Positions 12,770 through 21,922 of a stretch of 33,355 nucleotides of DNA are shown here, in pieces. The position numbers were made by a program, and so were the translations under genes. Positions within the stretch are counted from its first letter, which is position 1, and every line of letters begins with the position of its first letter. Source of the stretch: Ruminococcus sp. (lineage in GTDB: Bacteria; Bacillota; Clostridia; Oscillospirales; Ruminococcaceae); assembly GCA_021200415.1 (NCBI GenBank), contig JAJQGO010000004.1, positions 1 to 33,355 of the forward strand, written 5' to 3'. The notes beneath the pieces are model-generated. The model worked only from the letters and a program-made list of their open reading frames with translations, did no database searches and was not told the origin of the DNA.

Positions 12770-13036
12770 ATGAAATGGGAACAGGTTACATCAATGGAAT
12801 GTCTGGAGGGACGCCTCACATCTTGCCGCGGCGCACAGGTCATTTTCAAAGAGCATGTGGTAGTTGCCGCAATGAACTGCCGGGGTGCTTACGAAGCGGC
12901 AGTTTATGAATTTGTTGAGACACCGGAAGAAATCGGATTGCTTGAAATCGAGTGCCGATTGAACCGCATTGCCGTTGCCGAAACATCCTTTGCGGACAGC
13001 GGCTCCGCCATTCAGTGGGGATTCAGCCAGCTTTAA
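12770..13036 (+). CDS. Small phage accessory protein of unknown function
   Basis: 88 residues beginning MKWEQVTSMECLEGRLTSCR, no recognised domain; probably beta-rich. AATCGGAGG precedes ATG 12770. It is the single gene of its promoter cassette, followed by a clear terminator at 13111. Confidence 0.6.
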   Translation: MKWEQVTSMECLEGRLTSCRGAQVIFKEHVVVAAMNCRGAYEAAVYEFVETPEEIGLLEIECRLNRIAVAETSFADSGSAIQWGFSQL

Positions 13037-13110
13037 GTCCGCCAACTGCCCGAAGAAAACAAGAAAGACGGTAGCCGCAAGGCTTGTGTCTCTTGTACAT
13101 ATCAATTTGA

Positions 13111-13136
13111 AACAGCCGCAAAATTGCGGCTGTTTT
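13111..13136 (+). terminator. Rho-independent terminator
   Basis: AACAGCCGCAA-AA-TTGCGGCTGTT, a perfect 11-bp stem followed by TT. Ends the cassette at 12770. Confidence 0.75.
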
Positions 13137-13193
13137 AGGCCACACCGCACAATCTTTATGCGGTGGTGGTCTTTACGCTCCGGAGGTGATGAT

Positions 13194-13379
13194 ATGGCAA
13201 TAAAAACATCCTTTTCTCTTGACGGAAAGAAAATCACGAGAAAGGTCATACAGGATTTGATTGGAGAAGAAGCCGTGAAACGATTGATTGATCATGCAAA
13301 AGGCAATTCTACGGTCGACTATTTCATGAACGGTCAAAAACTAACCATCGAATTTACAGAAACGCAAACCGCAGAGTAA
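13194..13379 (+). CDS. Small phage protein of unknown function
   Basis: 61 residues (MAIKTSFSLDGKKITRKVIQ...), with GEEAVKRLIDHAKGNSTVDY in the middle. CGGAGGTGAT precedes ATG 13194. It lies 31 nt upstream of TerL and may be the first gene of the late operon here. No function assigned. Confidence 0.6.
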   Translation: MAIKTSFSLDGKKITRKVIQDLIGEEAVKRLIDHAKGNSTVDYFMNGQKLTIEFTETQTAE

Positions 13380-13410
13380 GCGGCTTTTTTCATGCTTGGG
13401 GGTGATTCAA

Positions 13411-15077
13411 ATGGCAATGCGAAAGCTGAAAAAGTACAAACCCACACGGTTCATGGCAGAAACTTCGAAATACAATAAAAAGGCGGCAGATTATGCCGTC
13501 ATGTTTATCGAGCAGCTCTGCCACACCAAAGGCACGTGGGCAGGAAAGCCATTTGAACTCATCGACTGGCAGGAACAGATCATCCGTGACATCTTTGGCA
13601 TCCTGAAACCAAACGGCTACCGGAAGTTCAACACTGCCTATGTGGAGATACCGAAAAAGCAAGGCAAGTCCGAGCTTGCCGCTGCGGTTGCTCTGCTCCT
13701 CACCTGTGGGGACGGTGAAGAACGCGCCGAGGTGTATGGCTGTGCCGCCGACCGACAGCAGGCAACGATTGTGTTTGATGTGGCGGCGGATATGGTTCGA
13801 ATGTGTCCCGCATTGTCGAAACGTGTCAAAATCCTGACCTCACAGAAGCGGATAGTTTACCAGCCCACGAACTCGTTTTATCAGGTTCTGTCGGCGGAGG
13901 CTTACTCCAAGCATGGTTTTAATATACACGGCGTAGTATTTGATGAACTGCACGCACAGCCGAACCGAAAACTCTTTGATGTAATGACAAAAGGCTCCGG
14001 TGACGCTCGTATGCAGCCGCTCTATTTTCTGATTACCACTGCCGGTACCGATACGCATTCCATCTGCTATGAAACACACCAAAAGGCAAAAGATATTCTG
14101 GAAGGACGTAAAATCGACCCGACCTTTTATCCTGTTATTTACGGAGCAGACGAATCGGAAGACTGGACAGACCCGAAGGTCTGGAAGAAGGCGAATCCGT
14201 CCCTTGATATTACAGTCGGGATTGATAAGGTGCAGACCGCCTGCGAGTCCGCAAAACAAAATCCAGGAGAAGAGAACGCATTTCGACAACTGCGATTGAA
14301 CCAATGGGTCAAGCAAGCAGTGCGCTGGATGCCTATGGAAAAGTGGGATGCCTGTAAAGTGGCTTTTACACCGGAAATGTTAAAAGGACGCATTTGCTAT
14401 GGAGGACTTGACCTATCATCCACCACAGATATTACCGCTTTTGTGCTTGTTTTTCCGCCGACTGAAGAGGACGAACACTATTACATCCTGCCATACTTCT
14501 GGCTGCCGGAAGAAACACTTCCCCTTCGAGTTCGCCGTGACCATGTGCCTTATGATGTGTGGGAGAGACAGGGCTATCTAAAAACTACCGAAGGGAATGT
14601 GGTACATTACGGATTTATCGAGAATTTCATTGATGAATTAGGAAAAATCTACAACATCCAATCTCTCGCATTCGACCGCTGGGGTGATTCCCCGCAGTGC
14701 GGGGAAATGTCACGAAGTGACAAAAGGGACGGGGCGGTTAGCCTGTGCAAATGTCGCAGAACTTGAGCGATTTGGGCTTCACCTTAGTGCAATTCGGACA
14801 AGGTTACAAAGATATGTCACCGCCCACAAAAGAACTGATGAAACTGACATTGGAACAAAAAATCGCCCATGATGGACAGCCAGTCCTGCGCTGGATGATG
14901 GATAACATCTTTATTAAGCGTGACCCTGCTGGGAATATCAAGATGGATAAGGAAAAATCTACGGAAAAGATTGACGGTGCCGTGGCAACGGTCATGGCAT
15001 TGGATTTGGCAATTCGATGTGGAAGCGGTGAGCCGGAATCCAGCGTTTATGATGAGCGGGATTTGCTGATTATATAG
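13411..15077 (+). CDS. terL: Terminase large subunit, interrupted by a family-2 element
   Basis: Terminase_1/HK97-type ATPase-nuclease that drives DNA into the prohead. The Walker-A-like IPKKQGKS (near residue 77) and Walker-B region VVFDELHAQ are present, and the nuclease half holds LDLSSTTDITAF and DGAVATVMALD. A 56-nt element at about 14687-14742 breaks the frame after LAFDRWG; as written translation ends at 14766. Removing it gives FDRWG-AVQMSQNLSDLGF, the expected sequence, and 536 residues to 15077. I start at ATG 13411 because GGGGGTG lies seven bases upstream; the longer TTG start lacks a site. No other lesion is seen. Confidence 0.88.
14687..14742 (+). repeat. Family-2 short element, frameshifting copy in TerL
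   Basis: TTCCCCGC/GCGGGGAA replaces CTCCCCAC/GTGGGGAG of other copies: two compensated base-pair changes. Then TGTCACGAAGTGACA and a GGGACGGGGCGGTTAGC tail. Boundaries uncertain by 3 nt. Confidence 0.85.
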
Positions 15078-15135
15078 GCATATGATACACAAAAAATGAC
15101 AGATTTTCATCGATTTATTCTGTACAATTAGCCGC

Positions 15136-15164
15136 TTGATATATCTTGTTACCTATGGTAATAT
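15136..15164 (+). promoter_or_regulatory. Cassette promoter 6
   Basis: TTGATA (15136-15141), 17 bp, TAATAT (15159-15164), followed by GGGTACAACGGAACGG. The left flank TGTACAATTAGCCGC matches that of cassette promoter 2. Confidence 0.7.
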
Positions 15165-15211
15165 GGGTACAACGGAACGGAAAACCGAATAAAATTCTGG
15201 AGGAAACCAAA

Positions 15212-15367
15212 ATGAAACAAATCACAAAAACCGATATAAAGAGACTGGCAAAAGAATATGATTGCGATGCACAATACCTGATGGATGTTACCTTGGATAT
15301 GGAAAGCGATGGCATTCTGGTGACAGCGGATATGTTGGAGGATTACATCCTTGACGGAACAATCTAA
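15212..15367 (+). CDS. Small phage protein between TerL and portal (51 aa)
   Basis: MKQITKTDIKRLAKEYDCDA..., an acidic, helical protein (LMDVTLDMESDGILVTADML). TGGAGGA precedes ATG 15212. It has its own cassette promoter although it lies inside the late operon, so it is probably a moron. Function unknown. Confidence 0.6.
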   Translation: MKQITKTDIKRLAKEYDCDAQYLMDVTLDMESDGILVTADMLEDYILDGTI

Positions 15368-15412
15368 ACAAGAAGCCGTAAGGCTCCTTTTCTATTGGAG
15401 GGAGTGATTCAC

Positions 15413-18400
15413 ATGCGCATTTTCAGCGGACTTTTCCGAAGTCGTGACAAGCCGAAAAATAGTTACGATAGTCCGTCCTACAATTATTACTTTGGTCGAA
15501 GCGGCAGCGGCAAGCGTGTCAGCGACCGCACCGCCATGCAGCATGCCGTTGTGTACGGACGCCCAGCGGAAATGGCGTCCGCACGCACCGCCTGAAGATG
15601 CGGAGCGTATGCCTGTGTGCGTGTTTTAAGTGAAGCGATTGCACAGCTTCCGCTTCATGTTTATGAATATACAGAGAATGGGAAAAAGCGAGTGCAGGAG
15701 CATCCGCTCTATTTTTTGCTGCACGACCAACCGAACGAAGAGATGACCAGTTTCATCTTTCGAGAAACGCTGATGAGTCATATTCTCATCTACGGCAATG
15801 CCTACGCACAGATTCTGCGAAACGGCAGAGGGGATGTCATTGGCTTGTATCCGCTGATGCCGGATAAGATGAAGGTGGATCGTGACGATAAAAATCGCTT
15901 GATATATATTTACAGCCGATACGATGAAGCGAATCCCAATCTCAAGGAACAAGGCGATATCGTTCTGTATGCCGATGAAATCCTGCATATTGCGGGGCTT
16001 GGCTTTGATGGATTGGTGGGATATTCTCCGATTGCCATGGCAAAGAATGCGATTGGTATTTCTCTCGCCTGCGAGGAATACGGTGCGACTTTCTTTGCCA
16101 ACGGCGCATCGCCAAGCGGTGTATTGGAACATCCAGGCGTTATCAAAAATCCGGAACGTGTGCGGCAGGCATGGCAGGCGGCATACGGTTCTGCCAATTC
16201 CCATCGCACGGCTATTTTAGAGGAGGGCGTGCGTCCAGATAGGGCGTTACTAATAACAGTGTAAGGCACTGTCATTCACAATCATGAATGAGTTAACTTG
16301 TCTAACCGAAAAGCGAAAGCCGACACGGGAACATAGCACGACAAGAAAGCGGTAAGTTATCTAAAGATTATCGGATACGACTGAATCGCAATAACAATTG
16401 TATACAAGGTTTAAGTTGAATTTACTGAATGTGAGACTTGAGTGTTCATTTCTAGGGAAGATAGGAAAATAGTCTGATACCTATCCCGTGATGTCCAATA
16501 TTACATCCTTCAATATCGGAATGATTGCAATATCACGGCACAAGCAAGAGAACTTGTATTAAAGAGTCGAAAGCAAAACCGAAAATACAAAAATGCCTAG
16601 TAGTAACGTTAACTGGAGATACCCTAAAAGTCAATGCCGAAAGGCTATAGTCACAGGACTTGAATATGACTCATGGGTACGGAGCATTCGTAGTAGTCTG
16701 AGAGAGTTAATGGCTCTTACATGGCAAAGGAATGCAGTTTATGTAACTTCAAAAGGAAAGATGAAAGGGAGGAGAAACCTCACATGAAACCAACATCCGA
16801 AATTTTGAAACGAATGTATCAGAATTCGGGAGAACATCCCAATGGTATCTACACAAGACTTTACAGATATTTACTGCGTGAAGATATTTATATAACTGCC
16901 TACAAAAACCTGTACGCCAATAATGGCGCAGGGACAAAAGGTGTGGACAATGATACGGCTGACGGATTCAGTGTGGAATATGTACAGCAAATAATTACTG
17001 AACTAAAAGCACAAAATTATAGTCCGAAGCCTGTCCGAAGGACATACAGAAAAAAGAGCAATGGCAAAATGCGTCCTCTGGGAATACCTTCATTCAAGGA
17101 TAAACTGGTACAGGATGCAGTCAGACAGATTCTTGAATCAATATACGAACCTATTTTCAGCGATTTCTCACATGGATTCAGACCCAATAGAAGCTGTCAC
17201 ACGGCATTGCAACAGGCAAGTAAATATTTTCGTGGTACAAAATGGTTTATCGAAGGTGACATCAAAGGCTGTTTTGATAATATCGACCATACCGTACTGC
17301 TGAATTTAATTTCTGAAAAGATAAAAGACAGTAAATTTGTCAATCTCATAGGAAAATTCTTGAAGGCAGGATATATGGAGAACTGGAAGTATCACAAAAT
17401 CTATAGCGGCACTCCTCAGGGCGGTATTCTTTCACCGATTCTTGCAAATATCTATCTGAATGAATTAGATAAGAAAATAGAACAGCTCAGAAGTGATTTT
17501 TCAAAGTCTGCTCCGAAATCATGCTCCTACGAGTATGAAAGAGCCAGACGTAGAATTTACAAGCTGCGTAAGCAGTACGGTGAACTGACAGACAAAACAG
17601 AAAAGAAAACTCTGCTCAACGAAATTCACAGACTTGAAGTGCAGAAACGCAAGCTGCCGTATAAGGATGCAACAGGCAAGAAAATTGTCTATGTCCGCTA
17701 TGCGGATGACTTCCTGATAGGAGTTAGCGGTTCACGGGAGGACTGTGAAAAAATCAAGCAAGAGCTTACAACATTCATATCAGAAAGATTGAAACTGGAA
17801 CTCAGCAACGAGAAAACAAAAATCACGCACAGTTCAGAAAACGCACGATTTTTAGGTTACGACATCAATGTAAGAAGAAACAACCAAACCAAACGGACAG
17901 CCAAAGGAACAGTACAACGGACATTGAATCAATCCGTGGAACTTTTAGTGCCGTTTGAAAAAATCGAGCAGTTTATGTATCAGCGTGAAATCGTTATCCA
18001 AGCAAAGGACGGTACATTGATACCTTGGCAACGGGGTGCAATGGCTGGACTGACAGATTTAGAAGTAGTAGATACCTATAATTCACAAACACGAGGAATT
18101 TGCAATTATTACAGTCTTGCAAGCAATTTCAGCAAATTAACGTATTTCGTTTATCTTATGGAATATAGCTGTCTGAAAACACTTGCAAAGAAGCACAAAG
18201 GCAGAATATCCGCCATCAAGAAAATGTACCAATGCGGTCATTCATGGGGAATTCCCTACGAAACCAAAAGCGGTAAAAAGCGAATGATGATAATAAAATT
18301 CTCTGACCTGAAAAAAGGTGCTGTATATCACAATGCAGATACAGTTACACATCACATTCACTTTAACAATAGCAATGCATTGGAGGATAGGTTATGTGCA

Positions 18401-19228
18401 AATCAATGTGAACTCTGTGGAGCATCGGATATACCACTGGAAATTCATCATATCAATAAACTGAAAAATCTCAGCGGAAAAGAACAGTGGGAACGAGCTA
18501 TGATTGCAAGAAAAAGAAAAACTCTCGTCGTTTGTAAGAATTGCCATATTGCAATTCATCATTCGTAAGAGCATAAATGGAAAGCCGTGTACATCGAGAG
18601 GTGTAAGCACGGTTTGGGGAGAGGCTTGTGCAAACCGACATTGGAAACAATGCACGGCGGCACTTGCCTACTCTACCTGAAATACACACCGATTTCCATT
18701 CCCAATAACGAGGCACAGTTCTTGGAAACCAGAAAATTTCAATTGGAAGAAATCGCTCGACTGTACCGTGTACCGCTCCATTTGATTGGCGATTTAGACC
18801 ATGCTACCTTTTCCAATATCGAACAGCAGTCCTTGGAATTTGTGAAATACACCTTAGACCCTTGGATTGTCCGGTGGGTGACTCCCCACGGGGTGGGGAG
18901 ATGTCACGAAGTGACAGAGGGGACGGGCACCTGTTAGGTGCTGACTTTGCAAAAAGCACTGCTGTCAGATTCTGAAAAAGGAAAATATTTTATCAAATTC
19001 AATGTAGAAGGACTGCTGCGCGGAGATTATGCCAGTCGTATGAGCGGCTATGCGACTGCACGACAAAATGGCTGGATGTCGGCAAACGATATCCGAGAAC
19101 TGGAAGATATGAACTTGATTCCCGATGAATTAGGCGGCAATCTGTATCTTTGCAACGGCTCCTTTACAAAACTTTCTGACGCAGGCGCTGCTTATGAATC
19201 GAAAAAGGAGGAATCTACGAATGAGTAA
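15413..19228 (+). CDS. HK97-type portal protein, split by a group II intron and two short elements
   Basis: Four exonic pieces join to a 417-residue portal, a normal length: 15413-15556, 15611-16228, 18677-18877 and 18938-19228. Junctions read SDRTAMQHAVVY-ACVRVL, TAILEEG-LKYTPISIPN and LDPWIVRW-VLTLQKALL, all matching the family. The portal ring forms the DNA entry vertex and head-tail joint. The middle holds typical portal sequence (YGNAYAQILRNGRGDVIGLY, ARLYRVPLHLIGDLDHATFS). GGAGGGAGTG precedes ATG 15413. The first element carries TGA and the second TAG in frame. The stop overlaps the protease start at 19221. The intron can be removed by known RNA splicing; no such route is known for the elements. 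Confidence 0.88.
15557..15610 (+). repeat. Family-1 short element (54 nt), stop-containing copy in portal
   Basis: GGACGCC/GGCGTCC stem, then ACGC.CCGC/GCGG.GCGT stem; in-frame TGA. Flanked by TAC (15554-15556) and TAT (15608-15610), both tyrosine. Removal restores VVY-ACVRVLSEA. Confidence 0.9.
16229..18676 (+). mobile_element. Group II intron in the portal gene
   Basis: 2,448 bp starting GTGCGTCCAGATAGGGCG and ending CTCTAC, both usual for group II introns. Domain V is at 18583-18615 (AGCCGTG stem closed with CACGGTT, GAGA tetraloop region); domain VI and the 3' end follow. Structured RNA without other genes fills 16229-16783. The ORF lies in domain IV. Splicing rejoins GAGGAGGGC and CTGAAATAC in frame. 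Plus orientation, so it is spliced from the portal mRNA. Boundaries rest on the restored portal sequence and the terminal consensus. Confidence 0.9.
16784..18568 (+). CDS. ltrA: Group II intron reverse transcriptase/maturase with HNH endonuclease domain
   Basis: 594 residues from ATG 16784 (GGGAGGAG upstream; an in-frame ATG at 16721 would add 21). Reverse transcriptase: NNGAGTKGVDND near the N-terminus, GTPQGGILSPILANIYLNEL, and the catalytic YADD at about residue 306. A maturase (X) domain follows. From residue 542 an HNH domain (CELCGASDIPLEIHHINKL, VCKNCHIAIHH) gives target-DNA nicking. It helps splice the intron and inserts it into new sites by retrohoming. The protein looks intact, so the intron is likely active. 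No short elements occur in it. Confidence 0.93.
   Translation: MKPTSEILKRMYQNSGEHPNGIYTRLYRYLLREDIYITAYKNLYANNGAGTKGVDNDTADGFSVEYVQQIITELKAQNYSPKPVRRTYRKKSNGKMRPLGIPSFKDKLVQDAVRQILESIYEPIFSDFSHGFRPNRSCHTALQQASKYFRGTKWFIEGDIKGCFDNIDHTVLLNLISEKIKDSKFVNLIGKFLKAGYMENWKYHKIYSGTPQGGILSPILANIYLNELDKKIEQLRSDFSKSAPKSCSYEYERARRRIYKLRKQYGELTDKTEKKTLLNEIHRLEVQKRKLPYKDATGKKIVYVRYADDFLIGVSGSREDCEKIKQELTTFISERLKLELSNEKTKITHSSENARFLGYDINVRRNNQTKRTAKGTVQRTLNQSVELLVPFEKIEQFMYQREIVIQAKDGTLIPWQRGAMAGLTDLEVVDTYNSQTRGICNYYSLASNFSKLTYFVYLMEYSCLKTLAKKHKGRISAIKKMYQCGHSWGIPYETKSGKKRMMIIKFSDLKKGAVYHNADTVTHHIHFNNSNALEDRLCANQCELCGASDIPLEIHHINKLKNLSGKEQWERAMIARKRKTLVVCKNCHIAIHHS
18878..18937 (+). repeat. Family-2 short element (60 nt), stop-containing copy in portal
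   Basis: GTGACTCCCCACGGGGTGGG start, TGTCACGAAGTGACA, then GAGGGGACGGGCACCTGTTAG. In frame, with TAG as its last codon. Removal joins WIVRW to VLTLQKALLSD. Confidence 0.85.
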
Positions 19229-20012
19229 AAAATTTTGGAACTGGGTGAAGAACGAAGATACAATGGAGTCAGAACTTCTCTTCAATGGTCCAATTTCATC
19301 CGATACTTGGTTTGGTGACGAAATCACACCTGCGCTTTTCCGAGACGAACTTTCAAAAATCAGCGGTAATCTCACCGTCTGGCTGAATAGTCCAGGCGGT
19401 GATTGTTTTGCGGCTTCACAGATTTACACCATGCTTCGCAATCACAAGGGCAAGGTCACGGTGAAAATTGATGGCATTGCAGCAAGTGCGGCATCTGTTG
19501 TGGCAATGGCAGGTGATGAAACGCTGATTAGTCCCACCGGAATGCTCATGTGTCATAATCCCATGACCATTGCTGAGGGCAATAAGGCGGATATGGAAAA
19601 GGCAATTGAACTGCTGGAGGAAGTCAAAGAATCCATCATCAATGCCTATGCAGGAAAATCAGGTCTTTCCCGCAATAAAATCGCAAAGCTGATGGATGAG
19701 GAAACTTGGATGAACGCTGAAAAAGCCCTGCAATGGGGTTTTGTGGACGGCATTCTCTTTTCCGACAGAGACAAACCATTTCCGGAGGAAGAAGAGTCAG
19801 AAGAAGAGGAAGAGCAGGAAGAAGAATCTGAAGAAGACGATACACCGGATGAGGAAGAAGATATGCCGGATGAAAAGAGGAAGAAAAACACGGCTTCTAT
19901 GCTGTATTCGCCCTCGAAAACAGCGGCTTCTTTCCTGCGAATCGTATCTGCCCAAAAAAGCGGCATACCCATCGAACAGTTGGAAAAGCGGCTGGAACTT
20001 TTGAAATATTGA
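19221..20012 (+). CDS. ClpP-like prohead protease
   Basis: 263 residues of the S14 (ClpP) type used as head maturation protease in this phage group. The substrate strand is VWLNSPGGDCFAASQIYTML, the catalytic serine lies in GIAASAASVVAMAG, and the histidine in LMCHNPM. A very acidic tail follows from about residue 190 (EEEESEEEEEQEEESEEDDT and onward), which may act as a scaffold or delta-like region. It cleaves the capsid precursor during assembly. ATG 19221 overlaps the portal stop and follows AAGGAGG. No interruptions. Confidence 0.9.
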   Translation: MSKKFWNWVKNEDTMESELLFNGPISSDTWFGDEITPALFRDELSKISGNLTVWLNSPGGDCFAASQIYTMLRNHKGKVTVKIDGIAASAASVVAMAGDETLISPTGMLMCHNPMTIAEGNKADMEKAIELLEEVKESIINAYAGKSGLSRNKIAKLMDEETWMNAEKALQWGFVDGILFSDRDKPFPEEEESEEEEEQEEESEEDDTPDEEEDMPDEKRKKNTASMLYSPSKTAASFLRIVSAQKSGIPIEQLEKRLELLKY

Positions 20013-20027
20013 TTGGAGGTAATATTT

Positions 20028-21272
20028 ATGACTATTCAGGAACTCAGAGAAAAGAGAACGAAAGCATGGGATACAGCCCGTGATTTCCTTGACAGCAAGC
20101 GACAGGCTGACGGAACCCTTTCCGAAGAGGACAGCAAGACTTATGACAGCATGGAACAGACCATTGTCAACCTCGGCAGAGAAATTCAGCGCATGGAACG
20201 ACAGGCAGAAATTGATGCCGAATTGCAGAAGCCGACTAAGACACCGATTACTGAAACGCCGGGCAAACACGCAGTTTCGGAAAAGACAGGCAGAGCTTCT
20301 GCCGAGTACAGCACTGCTTTTTGGAATAGTATCCGTAACCGCAACTACGCCGATGTTCACAATGATCTACAGATTGGTGAAGATTCGGAAGGCGGTTATT
20401 TAGTGCCGAACGAGTTTGAAAAGAAGCTCATTGCAGCACTGGAAGAAGAAAATGTATTCCGTCCGCTTGCTACGAAAATCAACACCTCCAGCGGTGACCG
20501 CAAGATTCCGATTATCACGTCAAAGGGCGAGGCAGTCTGGATGGAGGAAGAGGAGGCATACACCCTTTCCGATGATGCATTTGGTCAGATTTCGCTCTCG
20601 GCATACAAGGTCGGTACGGCAATTAAGATTTCGGAAGAGCTTCTGAATGACTCAGTATTTGACCTTGCTTCTTACATCACCAGTGAGTTTGCCCGACGAA
20701 TCGGTGCAAAGGAAGAAGAAGCATTTCTCATCGGGGATGGAACAGGCAAGCCGACCGGTATTTTTGCAGAAACCGGTGGTGCGGAAGACGGTGGGACAAC
20801 CTCCACGGCAAACATCACCTTTGATGATATGCTGGAACTGTTCTATTCGTTAAAGTCGCCATACCGCAAAAAGGCAGTCTGGCTGCTGAACGAACAAACG
20901 CTGAAAGCACTGCGGAAGTTGAAGGATGCGAACGGGAACTATATTTGGCAGCCTTCGATTTCTCAGGGCATTCCGGATACCATTTTGAATCGACCTTATG
21001 TGACTTCTGTCTATGCGCCCACGCCGGACGCAGGAAACAAAGCCATTGCTTTTGGTGACTTTTCCTACTATTGGATTGCAGACCGACAGGGACGTTCCAT
21101 GAAACGATTGAATGAATTGTTCGCCATGAACGGACAAGTTGGTTTCCTTGCTTCGCAGCGTGTGGACGGACGATTGATTCAGCAACGGGCAGAGGAAAGT
21201 GCCCGTTGCACCTCCTCCCTAAAATCGGTCGGGGTGCCAGAGGCAGTGAAGACACTAACCATGAAGGCATAA
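20028..21272 (+). CDS. HK97-type major capsid protein with an in-frame family-3 element
   Basis: As written 414 residues; 396 without the element. The N-terminal delta-like coiled region (LREKRTKAWDTARDFLDSKR, IVNLGREIQRMERQAEIDAE) is removed by the protease. The HK97 fold follows (GGYLVPNEFEKKLIAALEEE, KISEELLNDSVFDLASYI, FLIGDGTGKPTGIF). Near the end an 18-residue insert (QRAEESARCTSSLKSVGV) comes from the repeat at 21183-21236; removal gives VDGRLIQ-PEAVKTLTMKA, the standard C-terminus. TTGGAGGT precedes ATG 20028. The element is open here, so an extended capsid protein would be made unless it is removed. Confidence 0.9.
   Translation: MTIQELREKRTKAWDTARDFLDSKRQADGTLSEEDSKTYDSMEQTIVNLGREIQRMERQAEIDAELQKPTKTPITETPGKHAVSEKTGRASAEYSTAFWNSIRNRNYADVHNDLQIGEDSEGGYLVPNEFEKKLIAALEEENVFRPLATKINTSSGDRKIPIITSKGEAVWMEEEEAYTLSDDAFGQISLSAYKVGTAIKISEELLNDSVFDLASYITSEFARRIGAKEEEAFLIGDGTGKPTGIFAETGGAEDGGTTSTANITFDDMLELFYSLKSPYRKKAVWLLNEQTLKALRKLKDANGNYIWQPSISQGIPDTILNRPYVTSVYAPTPDAGNKAIAFGDFSYYWIADRQGRSMKRLNELFAMNGQVGFLASQRVDGRLIQQRAEESARCTSSLKSVGVPEAVKTLTMKA
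21183..21236 (-). repeat. Family-3 short element (54 nt) in capsid gene
   Basis: Stem CAACGGGC/GCCCGTTG, then GCACCTCCTCCCTAAAATCG. Reverse complement of the tape-measure copy (24691-24744) with one compensated pair (A-T for G-C). Open in the capsid frame. Confidence 0.85.
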
Positions 21273-21296
21273 TTGGATGAAAGGGGTGGTATGTGG

Positions 21297-21569
21297 GTGG
21301 TGACATTGCAAGAATTGAAAGCGTATCTGCGCATTGATTTCGATGACGAGGATGCGCTTCTTTTATCCCTTCTGGATACAGCAAAAAAGCTGGTGATGGA
21401 TGTGGGGCGAATGAGCGAGGAGAAATTCGCAGGAAATGAAGAAACGGTTCGAATGGCAATGCTGTATACTGTGGGCTATCTCTATGAAAATCGCAATGGT
21501 GCAGATTTTGAAAAGCTAACGCTCACACTCCGTTCACTGCTCTTTGCACAGCGAGAGGGTGTGATTTGA
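21297..21569 (+). CDS. Head-tail connector (gp6-like)
   Basis: About 90 residues, VTLQELKAYLRIDFDDEDAL, a helical protein of the phage gp6/YqbG connector type (ETVRMAMLYTVGYLYENRNG). It joins the portal ring to the neck. The start is not certain: AAGGGGTGG (21281-21289) fits GTG 21297 or 21300 better than ATG 21291, which is too close. The stop overlaps the next gene (TGATG). Confidence 0.75.
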   Translation: MVTLQELKAYLRIDFDDEDALLLSLLDTAKKLVMDVGRMSEEKFAGNEETVRMAMLYTVGYLYENRNGADFEKLTLTLRSLLFAQREGVI

Positions 21570-21922
21570 TGGAATTTTCAAAACTGAATCAGCGGATTAT
21601 CTTCTTGGAAAATCGAACCGTTGTAGATGAAATCGGCAATCATACATCGAAATGGGAAGAGGCATTCTGCGTATGGGCGTATGTAACTGTTTCAAAATCC
21701 GATGAACAAAACAATGCAGGCGTTACTGCTGAAAAGCAAACGCTTGTGTTTTGGATTCGAGAAAATTCCTATTCACGTCAGATTACCACAACCGGATTTC
21801 GTATTGTATTTCGTGGGGATGTGTATGACATTGTGAGCATCATTCCTGATTATGTGAAGCGGGATTATCTGAAAATCACAGCAGAAAGGGAGGCTAAGGG
21901 AGATGGCTTCGAATGTGATTGA
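21569..21922 (+). CDS. Head-tail adaptor / head closure protein
   Basis: 117 residues, MEFSKLNQRIIFLENRTVVD, then WEEAFCVWAYVTVSKSDEQN and FRIVFRGDVYDIVSIIPDYV. The WxxxFxVWA pattern and length fit the SPP1 gp16 / head-tail adaptor family that closes the head after packaging. It overlaps both neighbours, as usual in this operon. Confidence 0.8.
   Translation: MEFSKLNQRIIFLENRTVVDEIGNHTSKWEEAFCVWAYVTVSKSDEQNNAGVTAEKQTLVFWIRENSYSRQITTTGFRIVFRGDVYDIVSIIPDYVKRDYLKITAEREAKGDGFECD

Noticed and set aside
15557..15610. Bypassing as a rule for all families
   Set aside because: Only family 1 has matched codons at both ends; families 2 to 5 show different codons, so a single hop mechanism is not supported by sequence alone.
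16721..16783. Longer start for the intron maturase
   Set aside because: In frame, but the ribosome site GGGAGGAG and the usual protein start both favour ATG 16784.
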